This document shows positions 1 to 7,284 of a stretch of DNA of 7,378 nt, piece by piece (within the stretch, counting starts at the first letter, position 1; each line of letters opens with the position of its first letter). A program made the translations under genes and the position numbers. Below the pieces are notes generated by a model. It was not told the DNA's origin and searched no databases. It saw only the letters and a program-made list of their open reading frames with translations. The DNA is from Bacteroidales bacterium (GTDB lineage: Bacteria > Bacteroidota > Bacteroidia > Bacteroidales > JAOZMU01): assembly GCA_029934165.1 (NCBI GenBank), contig JAOZMU010000158.1, positions 1 through 7,378 on the forward strand, written 5' to 3'.

Positions 1-126
1 AATTAAACCTATAAATGCCAAGATGTAAATGTAATTTCTTTACAGGTACTAAATTAGGTTAAATAATCTACTTTTCAGATTGCATAAAATCTATAATTCT
101 TAATTTGCTGACATTCTGAAATTTAC

Positions 127-168
127 AAAACGGGTTGTCAGCACAAAATCATGCTAACAACCCGTTTT
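127..168 (-). terminator. Bidirectional hairpin terminator after purQ
   Basis: A perfect 12-bp inverted repeat pairs 127-138 (AAAACGGGTTGT) with 157-168 (ACAACCCGTTTT). One C/A mismatch and a further 4-bp pairing (140-143 with 152-155) extend it, leaving an 8-base loop. It starts about 20 bases past the purQ stop. Read on the minus strand the stem runs into TTTT, and read on the plus strand into TTTTT, so it could end transcription from both sides. It suggests that purQ is the last gene of its transcript. The stem and tracts are seen directly; termination is inferred. Confidence 0.85.
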
Positions 169-186
169 TGAGTATTTATCCAAATC

Positions 187-867
187 TCACGATTCGCCAC
201 GAATAGTTTCAAAAATAAGCTCAAAAAGATGTTTTCCGTCCGTATTTCCTAATTCATCGTCAACAGCACGTTCGGGATGTGGCATAAGCCCGAAAACGTT
301 GCGTTCGCGGTTGCAGACCCCGGCAATGCTATCAAGAGAGCCGTTTGGATTTGCTTCGTGAGTCATTTCGCCGTCTTCTGTCGAGTATTGTAAAACAATT
401 TGCTTATGACGATACAAATCGCCAAGTATATCGTCTTCAATATAATATCGTCCTTCGCGGTGGGCAACAGGTAGTTTCAGTGCATAATCTGTGTCAATAT
501 GTTTCCTAACTACTTTAAAATAAGGACTTTTAGCAATGAATTGGTCGTTCATGTTTTCGAGCAATGCACCAGGCAGCAATCCTGTTTCGCACAAAAGCTG
601 GAAGCAACTTCCGAACCCAAAAACGTATCCGCCGTTTTTTGCATATTCTATAATACTATGAAAAATAGGCGAATAGCGTATATTTTGTTTGCTTCTCAAA
701 TGGTCGCCGTAAGAGAATGTGCCAGACATGATGATAGCGTCCACGCTTTGCAGTTCTTGGTCTTTGTGCCACAACTCGACAACTTCGGTTTCCATTATTT
801 CTTCCAATACATATTTTAAATCGCGGTCGCAACTACCATGCGAAAAAACTACAACACCTATCTTCAT
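187..867 (-). CDS. purQ: PurQ-like glutamine amidotransferase with altered active site (phosphoribosylformylglycinamidine synthase subunit I homologue)
   Basis: This 226-residue protein has normal PurQ length and matches stand-alone PurQ throughout. PurQ releases ammonia from glutamine and passes it to PurL, which makes formylglycinamidine ribonucleotide in purine synthesis in the cytoplasm. Family landmarks present are FSYGD (51-55), GLLPGALL (96-103), NPNGS (173-177), an IAGV segment (181-184) and MPHPERA (195-201), which carries the triad His197 and Glu199. The nucleophile elbow, normally G-x-C-N-G-F-Q, reads G84-F-G-S-C-F-Q90: the Cys position (86) is Gly and a Cys sits at 88. Three other motifs differ: residues 9-12 are SHGS where PGSN is usual, 48-50 are SGT where PGG is usual, and 137 is Arg in AHxEGR. 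There is no frameshift or stop. The gene is transcribed alone between a 364-bp spacer and a terminator, with no other pur gene in view. Membership of the family is secure; glutaminase activity is doubtful. Confidence 0.88.
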   Translation of the reverse strand: MKIGVVVFSHGSCDRDLKYVLEEIMETEVVELWHKDQELQSVDAIIMSGTFSYGDHLRSKQNIRYSPIFHSIIEYAKNGGYVFGFGSCFQLLCETGLLPGALLENMNDQFIAKSPYFKVVRKHIDTDYALKLPVAHREGRYYIEDDILGDLYRHKQIVLQYSTEDGEMTHEANPNGSLDSIAGVCNRERNVFGLMPHPERAVDDELGNTDGKHLFELIFETIRGES

Positions 868-922
868 GTGTTTATATTTTATAAAACATTAAACATTCAA
901 AAAAAACGACCTAATCCTAATG

Positions 923-1087
923 AGTGTTTTAGAGCGTCAATCAACTAATGCCGACTGTGTCAAAGATATAAAAATATTATGAAAAGTAGTCTGCCTTTTT
1001 CTTTGTTTTCAAATATTCTCATTTTTATGCTTACTTACAAAAGGTTATGACAAAAATAGCTCTTAAATCTTAGGACTCTAAAACACT
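923..1087. repeat. 12-bp inverted repeat flanking the purQ promoter region
   Basis: AGTGTTTTAGAG at 923-934 is perfectly inverted as CTCTAAAACACT at 1076-1087, so the arms bracket 165 bp. The left arm would lie in the purQ 5' leader and the right arm upstream of its candidate promoter. No ORF of meaningful length lies between them. The arms share the AGTGTT/AACACT core with the second inverted repeat at 1113-1230. The repeat is seen directly; whether it is a small non-autonomous element, a regulatory site or chance is unknown. Confidence 0.6.
961..968 (-). promoter_or_regulatory. Candidate Bacteroidota -7 box for purQ
   Basis: On the minus strand 968-961 reads TATCTTTG, an exact match to the Bacteroidota housekeeping -7 consensus TAnnTTTG. 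It lies about 94 bases upstream of the purQ start, which would give a leader of roughly 90 nt. I see no TTG at the expected -33 distance (about 988-995), so only half of the promoter signature is present. This would make purQ independent of the cas operon upstream. Confidence 0.4.
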
Positions 1088-1112
1088 GTAAATCTGATAG
1101 TCCTTACAAAAT

Positions 1113-1230
1113 AGTGTTGGTCGATGAAAATATGTAGAAATTTAATTTTTAATCGTTTGATTATTAAGTGAAATTTGATTTTGTTTATTTCAAAACAACC
1201 CTGTAACTATTTGATAATCACACCAACACT
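1113..1230. repeat. 9-bp inverted repeat abutting the cas3 stop codon
   Basis: AGTGTTGGT at 1113-1121 is perfectly inverted as ACCAACACT at 1222-1230, bracketing 118 bp of AT-rich non-coding sequence. The right arm ends two bases before the cas3 stop codon (1232-1234). AACACTGT at 1225-1232 also recurs directly at 1082-1089. Between the two repeat pairs, 1088-1112 adds a GTAA...TTAC pairing. This 868-1231 spacer otherwise holds no gene, no clear terminator for the cas operon and no CRISPR array. The function is unknown. Confidence 0.5.
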
Positions 1231-1231
1231 G

Positions 1232-3625
1232 TTATGCAGGGACTACCGAAAATCCTTTTTTGTTTAATCCTGTTTCAAAATTGTAATCTTCTAAGTCCCT
1301 CAAAACTCGAATGTTAAAATATTCTTTATTTATATTCTCAAAATTTGGTGCGTCTTTATCGTTGTAAACTCTAACTTGTAATATTCTATTACTCATCTTC
1401 TTTATTTTCAGATTTATAGCAATTTTATTCTTTTTCCGTTTTTCATAATCGTTGGTTTCTATTGAGTTGAACATGATGTCCAATAATTCATCATAGCTAT
1501 TGTCATTATAATCTCTCCGAACATAGTATTGATATTGTTTTCCAAATTTGTTTTCTGGGATTAATTGAAATTTACCAAGTGTATCAAATTCAGCGTTATT
1601 AACACACTCAATCATATTCATTTTTCCCTCTTTCGTTTCATATTCACCAATTGTAAGATTTACTGAAATATAATTAAAAAATTTCTTTTGAATGTTAAAT
1701 AAATCCTTTTCCAAGATTGTAGTTTTAACTTCCTGTCTGACAAAGCTTAAAAACTGTTTTCCCTCGTTTCTATAAATTAATTCAGCACTATGTTTGCCAC
1801 TTTCTTTAATAAGCTCAAAAAACCAAACCTGACCAAATTGTCTTTTTTTGTTACGGTTACATCGTCCGGCACTTTGTATCAAACTTGGCAAAGGGCATAA
1901 ATCACGATAAACTATTGGAAAGTCGATATCTACACCTGCCTCAATAAGTTGAGTTGAAATTAATATAATTCTTTCGTTTTTATCAAGATGTTGTTTTGCA
2001 GTTTCAATTTTCTTAGACCTGTCTTCGGGTATAAAATTAGTGTTTAAAAGGATACAATTTTCAAGCTCTTCTAAATATTCGTATAGTTGCTTGGTGTCAT
2101 CAATTGTGTTGAGAACTATTAAACATGATTGTTCTTGTTCTTGAACATGTTTCCCTAAATCGTTTATTGCGAAATTGTTATCTTTGATAATATTAATTTG
2201 ATACCTATTAAATACATCTTGTGAGAAAAATTTTTCAGGTTCAAGAATTTTAATAGGTTTTTTGTAGTTTTTGAATAATTCTTTTGGATTAATGTAATTT
2301 AACATTTTTCCTTTATTAACTATTTTAAAATCTGGCATTGTAGCTGTTGAAAGAACTGCAAAAGAATTGTTTAACCTGCAAAATTCGTCTAACCATGCCG
2401 TGAAAAAAATATATAATTTTGGCGGCAAAGCCTGAATTTCATCTATCAGAATTATTCTATTTTTGAAATTTGGAAGTTTTAATAATGTAGAATTGCGATT
2501 GCTTACAAGGGTTTCAAATAGTTGAACGAAAGTTGTGATAATAAATGGATGGTCAAAAGTTTGTTGGATAAAATCTTCTTTTAGCAATTCCTTTAAATTC
2601 TCTTTTGTCTGTTCAGTTTCATACAGTTTTTGTAATTTTTCTAAACGTTCATTTTGAGACTTTGAACTAACAGGTAAAATGTCATTTAGTAACTTATTTG
2701 CAATCTCTTGAACCTGTTCTGTTATAGATAAAAATGGTAAGGCATAAATAATTCCATAATTTCCTTTTTGTCGTTGTATTTCTTCTGCTAATGCAAGTAA
2801 TGTAAATGTCTTTCCTGCTCCAGTTGGTGCTGTAAGCTCAAATAATCGTTTATCATTTTTTAAGGCTTCGGAAATTCCTTTAACAGCTTCAATCCTGATT
2901 TCTGTTCTCAATTTGTTAAGAGGTGTTTCAGATTTGAATTTCTCAAAAGTCTCAGACAAAGAAGCTGAAAGTTCGTTTACTGAATTTTCAATTTTTAAGT
3001 CAAAGTAGAAATTATTCAATTCGGCTGCATCTCTTTTATCTGCCTCAATAAGTGCAGCAAAAGCAAATTGAGTTTGCATAAAATTGATTAAAGCATTTTC
3101 CTTCCATTTTTCATTATCAAAACTGATTACATCAAAAATATTAGAATTTTCATTTTGAGAAAATTCTTCATGTAAAAACTCCATTTCTATATTAAGAAAC
3201 TGAGAAAATGGTAAATATGGTTTAGTTAGTATAAATTTTTCTAAACTACGTTTTAGTGTTTCATTTAGAATGCCTCTATTGAAATTCGGTAAATTACCAT
3301 GATGATGTGCAATTATCGCCACAATTGACCAAAGATTTGACAAATCACCTTTTAGAATATCTTTAAATTCTTTCGGGTTGCTTTTGCCAAAACACAAAAA
3401 TGAATAAACAGAAAGATAAGAATGTTTACTATATTCATTATCTGTAAATTGGTCGTTCAATTTTTTTTGGAAATGAGGATTTATTTTTCCTAAATCGTGA
3501 AAGATTGCCGAAATTTCAGCAATTTTTAAGGATGTACGTTTTTGCACCTTATTTAAAACCCCTTCAATATGAACGGATAATTTTTTATTCGGGTGTGATT
3601 TATATTTACTTATATCAGAAACCAT
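1232..3625 (-). CDS. cas3: Cas3: HD nuclease fused to superfamily 2 helicase, type I-B
   Basis: Cas3 is the effector of type I CRISPR systems. It is recruited to the R-loop made by Cascade and unwinds and degrades the target DNA. Its 797 residues hold both activities. The N-terminal HD nuclease has His19, H43-D44 in FHDLGK, His68 in a KHS motif and the AHHHG cluster at 106-110. The helicase has Walker A APTGAGKT (266-273), motif II DEIQ (395-398), motif III STATMP (426-431), motif V around 557-568 and motif VI QSAGRCNR (584-591). All catalytic motifs look intact, so the protein should be active. The start at 3625 lies inside the end of cas5 (16-bp overlap), which points to translational coupling. 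It is the last gene of the operon, and no cas4, cas1 or cas2 follows it, only a 364-bp spacer and then purQ. Confidence 0.97.
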   Translation of the reverse strand: MVSDISKYKSHPNKKLSVHIEGVLNKVQKRTSLKIAEISAIFHDLGKINPHFQKKLNDQFTDNEYSKHSYLSVYSFLCFGKSNPKEFKDILKGDLSNLWSIVAIIAHHHGNLPNFNRGILNETLKRSLEKFILTKPYLPFSQFLNIEMEFLHEEFSQNENSNIFDVISFDNEKWKENALINFMQTQFAFAALIEADKRDAAELNNFYFDLKIENSVNELSASLSETFEKFKSETPLNKLRTEIRIEAVKGISEALKNDKRLFELTAPTGAGKTFTLLALAEEIQRQKGNYGIIYALPFLSITEQVQEIANKLLNDILPVSSKSQNERLEKLQKLYETEQTKENLKELLKEDFIQQTFDHPFIITTFVQLFETLVSNRNSTLLKLPNFKNRIILIDEIQALPPKLYIFFTAWLDEFCRLNNSFAVLSTATMPDFKIVNKGKMLNYINPKELFKNYKKPIKILEPEKFFSQDVFNRYQINIIKDNNFAINDLGKHVQEQEQSCLIVLNTIDDTKQLYEYLEELENCILLNTNFIPEDRSKKIETAKQHLDKNERIILISTQLIEAGVDIDFPIVYRDLCPLPSLIQSAGRCNRNKKRQFGQVWFFELIKESGKHSAELIYRNEGKQFLSFVRQEVKTTILEKDLFNIQKKFFNYISVNLTIGEYETKEGKMNMIECVNNAEFDTLGKFQLIPENKFGKQYQYYVRRDYNDNSYDELLDIMFNSIETNDYEKRKKNKIAINLKIKKMSNRILQVRVYNDKDAPNFENINKEYFNIRVLRDLEDYNFETGLNKKGFSVVPA

Positions 3626-4335
3626 TTGTAATTATTGTCGTGTTCGTAAATGTAATGTTCACCTTTAACTGTTAAACTCTGCTCTTGACTTGGATATACA
3701 ACTTGTAAATATTTTTCCGGCAAATTCCAAAAGTCATTGTTTTGATAAGTAGGAATTTTATCGAAGCCTAAACGAAATTCAGTGATTTCAGGCTGATGTT
3801 TTGAAGAAACAAAACCTTTGGTTTCAAAAGTTCCGTTTTTTTCATATTGTAAAATACCCTCGTTACAAAATTCAATTTCTGCCGGACAATTATGCAACCC
3901 TAATACTGGTGTATATTTAGCTTTCCCTTTTTTTATTGCTAAAACAAAATCACTAAATAATTTTTCGGCTTCTGCAATCGGGTTGTCAACTATGCCAATA
4001 ATTATTTCATAATTAGGATTTTTGATAAATTCCATTTGCTTAGGTGCTTTTACCACACTATTAGTATATTTATCGAAAATTTTATTCAGACTACGAAGTG
4101 TAAATCCCCAAGATTGCTTTTGTACAGCATTTCTTACACAAACTCCATATTTCAAATTTTCGCTTAATAGAGGAAATACATCTTTCATTGGTTTTCGTTC
4201 AATACCAAGTACTGCCCCGATTAATCCAATAAGTGCGGTTTTGGTAATGAAATCATGCGAAAGTGGATTATTGTTTGTTTCCGGCTTCTTAAAATGTGCC
4301 CAATTTCCATATATTTTAAGTTTAATTCCTTTCAT
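3610..4335 (-). CDS. cas5: Cas5 (type I-B Cascade subunit)
   Basis: Cas5 is a RAMP-fold subunit that caps the 5' handle of the crRNA and joins the large subunit to the Cas7 backbone in Cascade. The 241-residue protein is of usual Cas5 length. Its N-terminus is diagnostic: a strand (KLKIYGNWAHF, 6-16), then a KKPETN segment, LSHDF (25-29) and the helix TKTALIGLIGAVLGI (31-45), matching the F-x-x-P ... S-x-x-x-P/T-x-T-A-x-x-G-x-L-G pattern of the Cas5 Hmari/type I-B family. In type I-B, Cas5 is not the crRNA-processing enzyme; that is normally Cas6, which is absent here. The gene begins one base after the cas7 stop codon and overlaps cas3 by 16 bp. The stop is TAA at 3610-3612. The family call is firm; the role is taken from the family. 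Confidence 0.93.
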   Translation of the reverse strand: MKGIKLKIYGNWAHFKKPETNNNPLSHDFITKTALIGLIGAVLGIERKPMKDVFPLLSENLKYGVCVRNAVQKQSWGFTLRSLNKIFDKYTNSVVKAPKQMEFIKNPNYEIIIGIVDNPIAEAEKLFSDFVLAIKKGKAKYTPVLGLHNCPAEIEFCNEGILQYEKNGTFETKGFVSSKHQPEITEFRLGFDKIPTYQNNDFWNLPEKYLQVVYPSQEQSLTVKGEHYIYEHDNNYKWFLI

Positions 4336-4336
4336 A

Positions 4337-5458
4337 TCACAAACTTAATTCTTTGAATTTTTTAACAGAAGTGAGCTGTTCTTTAATTTCCTTAATTTCA
4401 GTAAAGTAATGTATTTCCTTAATTTTATCAGATTTTGAAATTTCGAATAATTTATCAAAATTCAATGTGAAATCATCTTGCATATTGCGAATTTCTTCTT
4501 CTTGCTTTTCTGTTACAAGTTTTATAAGTCGGTCTGTTCCATAAACTTTATCATTAGGCTTATTGTAAACAATTTGCAATAATAATATTGCGTGTTGGTT
4601 ACTTTTTGTTCGTGTATATTCACTACCGTTTGTGCTATGCCACAAAGCTTTGAACATTAAATCTAAATCATCGTTTTTCAAACCGCTATTTTCCGCAACA
4701 TAAGGATTTATCCAACCTTGTATTTGACACATTGCATAAGGAACAAGTGAAGTAGTACCGATTGAACTTTGCTTGTTTTTATCTTTTGATTTGAAATGAG
4801 TTGTATTCTGGTGTAAACGAAGATTGGATTTATTTAGTGATGGATTAAGCAATGCAAATTGTACAGGTCCAGTAATATTTGTATGTGGATTTGCTAATGC
4901 AATCTTATCTTTTGTTTCAGCCTTTTTGATAATGGCTTTTTGCAAATTATTAAAATCTTCCTCTTCCAACAGAGCTTTAACTTCATTGATGAAAACTTCT
5001 TTTTCTGTGAAAATTTTACCTTCAATTTTTTTTAGCTTTTCAATAATATTTTCATTTACATTTGGTAGTTTTTGAATAATATTTTCTGAAATCGAATATG
5101 AAATATTATCCAATTTAGCTTCATCATGTTTTAATGTAGAAATACCTCCAAATAATCTGACATCAATACAATATTTTAATATATCAGGAACATTGTGAAG
5201 TTTACTTTTCTTTGCAAGATAGATTAGCATATCTTTTGCAGTTGCAAGTCCAAGTTCTGTTTTATCTGTTACAAAAATTTGTTTACCTTGCTTTTCAAGA
5301 TAATTGCGTATATTGCGTTTTATACGTACATCACTTACAAGTATTTTTTTTGTTTCTTCATCGTAACGTTGTTCACCGGTAAAAGGGTCGCCGTTTGGAA
5401 TTGAATACTTGCTTTCGTATAAAAAAATGACTTCCGATTTTTCAATTTTATTTTCCAT
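4337..5458 (-). CDS. cas7: Cas7 (Csh2-type Cascade backbone, type I-B)
   Basis: Cas7 polymerises along the crRNA to form the Cascade backbone that displays the guide. Csh2-type hallmarks run through the 373-residue protein: PNGDP (21-25), DVRIKRNIR (43-51), DVRLFGG (99-105), TGPVQF (196-201), a GTTSLVPYA segment (234-242) followed by the GWINPYVAENSGL segment (248-260), and a TKSNQHAILLLQ segment (284-295). These make subtype I-B the best assignment. The stretch between DVRLFGG and TGPVQF, about residues 107-190, is long and rich in Lys and Glu and predicted to be helical; as I recall Csh2 proteins, this interval is much shorter. The start at 5458 follows the cas8b stop by 40 bp of AT-rich sequence with no evident terminator, so the genes are probably co-transcribed. 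Confidence 0.95.
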   Translation of the reverse strand: MENKIEKSEVIFLYESKYSIPNGDPFTGEQRYDEETKKILVSDVRIKRNIRNYLEKQGKQIFVTDKTELGLATAKDMLIYLAKKSKLHNVPDILKYCIDVRLFGGISTLKHDEAKLDNISYSISENIIQKLPNVNENIIEKLKKIEGKIFTEKEVFINEVKALLEEEDFNNLQKAIIKKAETKDKIALANPHTNITGPVQFALLNPSLNKSNLRLHQNTTHFKSKDKNKQSSIGTTSLVPYAMCQIQGWINPYVAENSGLKNDDLDLMFKALWHSTNGSEYTRTKSNQHAILLLQIVYNKPNDKVYGTDRLIKLVTEKQEEEIRNMQDDFTLNFDKLFEISKSDKIKEIHYFTEIKEIKEQLTSVKKFKELSL

Positions 5459-5498
5459 TGTTTTATATTTTATTTGTTATCAGTCTGATTTTAAATAT

Positions 5499-5837
5499 TT
5501 AAATTGCATAATAATTTTCAAAAAAGCCTAATGCACAGCGGTGTTTATTATATTTGTTCACATCAATACGTTTTCTGATACTTATTAATTCTTGAAATGC
5601 ATCAGTATAAGCTTTACCAAACGGATACTCCGTCTTTTCATGAATACTAAGTTTCTCCATTAAAAATGATGTAAACTCATCAAGTTCTTTGGTGCTTGAT
5701 ATTTTCTTAGTAAGATTGCCAACATAAGCTTTTTCAAAAGAAGCTATCGGGCTTTCTGGATTTTTCCAGCGTTTTGCAAATGGTCGAGCAAGTATTCCAA
5801 GTTGCAAACCAAGTTTATAACTTTCGCTTTTTTCCAT
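5499..5837 (-). CDS. Candidate Cas11b small subunit translated from inside cas8b
   Basis: Type I-B, I-C and I-D systems are known to make the small subunit Cas11 from an internal start in the large-subunit gene. Here Met474 of Cas8b (ATG at 5837-5835) would begin a 112-residue, helix-rich, basic protein of the right size, opening with MEKSESYKLGLQLG. Met465 (ATG at 5864-5862) would give a 121-residue version. The 25 bases before Met474 are strongly A-rich with GAAA about 7 bases upstream, the sort of context Bacteroidota use in place of a Shine-Dalgarno. No separate small-subunit gene is present in the operon. The internal start is inferred from precedent and position. Confidence 0.45.
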   Translation of the reverse strand: MEKSESYKLGLQLGILARPFAKRWKNPESPIASFEKAYVGNLTKKISSTKELDEFTSFLMEKLSIHEKTEYPFGKAYTDAFQELISIRKRIDVNKYNKHRCALGFFENYYAI

Positions 5838-7256
5838 AAGATTTTCTTTTTTTTGAATTTCCATTAACAAATAAAATTTGTACTTTAATAAGTTAAATTT
5901 AGGATGTTTCGTGTCTTTTTCTCCTATACTGTTTCTGATATTGTATTCCACTTTTTCAACAAAAGCGGGAAGAAGTGTTGGGTCTTGGTAATATGTACCT
6001 GAATATATTTGAGGCAACACTTTTAGTAAATGAAACTGATATTTAAGACTCCCTTTTTCTCCAACACCTCCTAAAATTAATTGAAAACTGTTCTCAATTT
6101 GAAGTTTTGAAATATCGAAGTTTTCATTTTCTTTTTTAGCTTTTTGTTTAATTAATAATTTGACTTCAATTATCTTATTGTGGATTTCTTTGAGTTGACT
6201 TTTTTCAATACTTGATATTTCAATTAAGTCAACGGGCGGTGTACTGGCTCCACTTTTTGGTTTCAATAAAATTATGTCAAATTTGACCTTATCATCAAAA
6301 CTATTATCCACCAGAGTTTCAAATAAATTGTCAAATGTTTTTTGTTTGGTTTGCACTGTTTTTTCTAATTCTACCTTTTCAGATATTGTTTTAATTTTGA
6401 AAAACAAGTTCAATTTGTCAATAATTATCTTGTTATCAGTTTCTTCAATATATTTATCAGATAAGTTAGGAAGCGCACAAATTCCTATGTTTTTCAGTCT
6501 TTTGAAAGTATATTCCGTAAAATTGACAGAATATAATAAATTATAAAAATCATTTGATTTAAACTGTTTCACCTTATAACTGTAACTTTCTTTAAAATTG
6601 GGAGTTATATTTCCAATTGTTTTATATAAAAACTTATAAAGTGTGATATTATCACTATCTAAGACAGGTTTTGTAAATAACTCTAATATTTTATAATTAA
6701 TGAGTTCTAAAACATTGTCAAGTTCATGCCACCTTTTACCATTCTCAAATTCAAAGCATAATGTAACAATTTTATGAGCTTGCAAAGTTTTATCAATTTG
6801 TTTTAGATTTATTTTAAGAGCTTTTCTAAAACGTTCGATAATAGTACCTTTCAAACTATCAACAATCTCCTTTTTTTCACATAATTCAAAGGGTGTTTTT
6901 TTATTTCCTGATTTTACTTTGTAGTTCGTTGTTATTTTAAAATCTGCATTTTTTACTACAATATCACCAAAAAGATATTTTGGAAATCCGTCACTATCTG
7001 TTTCTTTAAAATTTAAGTAATAAACTGAATTTTTATAATCTTCATCATTTGTTTCCCTTTCTTCAATTTTGTCTAAATCAAATATAAATTCTCCATTTTT
7101 TTCTTTAACGGGAATTATATAACATTTAACATCATTAACTGATAGTTTTTTCTCTCGTTTTAATTGGTCTTCCAAAGATAATATATATCTATGATGTTTC
7201 AATCCTTCGTTAGAATTTCGATAAATATTTCCAATTTTTAAAACTGTATCAAGCAT
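5499..7256 (-). CDS. cas8b: Cas8b-type large subunit (TM1802/Csh1-like), type I-B
   Basis: This is the large Cascade subunit, which recognises the PAM and helps open the target DNA. The assignment rests on position (first gene, just before cas7 and cas5), length (585 residues, right for Cas8b) and general resemblance. The N-terminus is MLDTVLKIG; a YLNFKE segment is at 80-85 and YLFGDIV at 94-100; a helical C-terminal domain starts near 455, with YKLGLQLGILARPFAKRW at 480-497. Large subunits diverge fast, so the precise subfamily is uncertain. The five cysteines (45, 126, 167, 260, 574) are scattered with no CxxC pair, so no zinc ribbon is visible. The C-terminal helical part may also be made as a separate small subunit. 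The ATG at 7256 is preceded by A-rich sequence; no convincing promoter was found in the 122 bp visible upstream. Confidence 0.82.
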   Translation of the reverse strand: MLDTVLKIGNIYRNSNEGLKHHRYILSLEDQLKREKKLSVNDVKCYIIPVKEKNGEFIFDLDKIEERETNDEDYKNSVYYLNFKETDSDGFPKYLFGDIVVKNADFKITTNYKVKSGNKKTPFELCEKKEIVDSLKGTIIERFRKALKINLKQIDKTLQAHKIVTLCFEFENGKRWHELDNVLELINYKILELFTKPVLDSDNITLYKFLYKTIGNITPNFKESYSYKVKQFKSNDFYNLLYSVNFTEYTFKRLKNIGICALPNLSDKYIEETDNKIIIDKLNLFFKIKTISEKVELEKTVQTKQKTFDNLFETLVDNSFDDKVKFDIILLKPKSGASTPPVDLIEISSIEKSQLKEIHNKIIEVKLLIKQKAKKENENFDISKLQIENSFQLILGGVGEKGSLKYQFHLLKVLPQIYSGTYYQDPTLLPAFVEKVEYNIRNSIGEKDTKHPKFNLLKYKFYLLMEIQKKENLMEKSESYKLGLQLGILARPFAKRWKNPESPIASFEKAYVGNLTKKISSTKELDEFTSFLMEKLSIHEKTEYPFGKAYTDAFQELISIRKRIDVNKYNKHRCALGFFENYYAI

Positions 7257-7284
7257 GTATTTTCCATTTTAATTGTCAGTATTA

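Noticed and set aside
24..44. TGTAAA ... TTTACA inverted repeat at the left edge.
   Set aside because: Six A/T-rich pairs in AT-rich DNA are expected by chance.
960..1022. A 20-codon minus-strand ORF (ATG at 1022, stop at 960) with a charged start and hydrophobic end.
   Set aside because: It is too short, overlaps the candidate purQ promoter and has no recognisable family or ribosome-binding context, so chance is likelier.
1076..1121. Possible degenerate CRISPR repeat or tracr-like hairpin (AACACT-GTAA ... TTAC ... AGTGTT).
   Set aside because: There is no second copy at spacer distance and no cas9 or array nearby; only the short core recurs.
1141..1167. Small hairpin TAATC-GTTT-GATTA as a terminator for the cas operon.
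   Set aside because: The stem is five A/T-rich pairs and is not followed by a T-tract on the minus strand.
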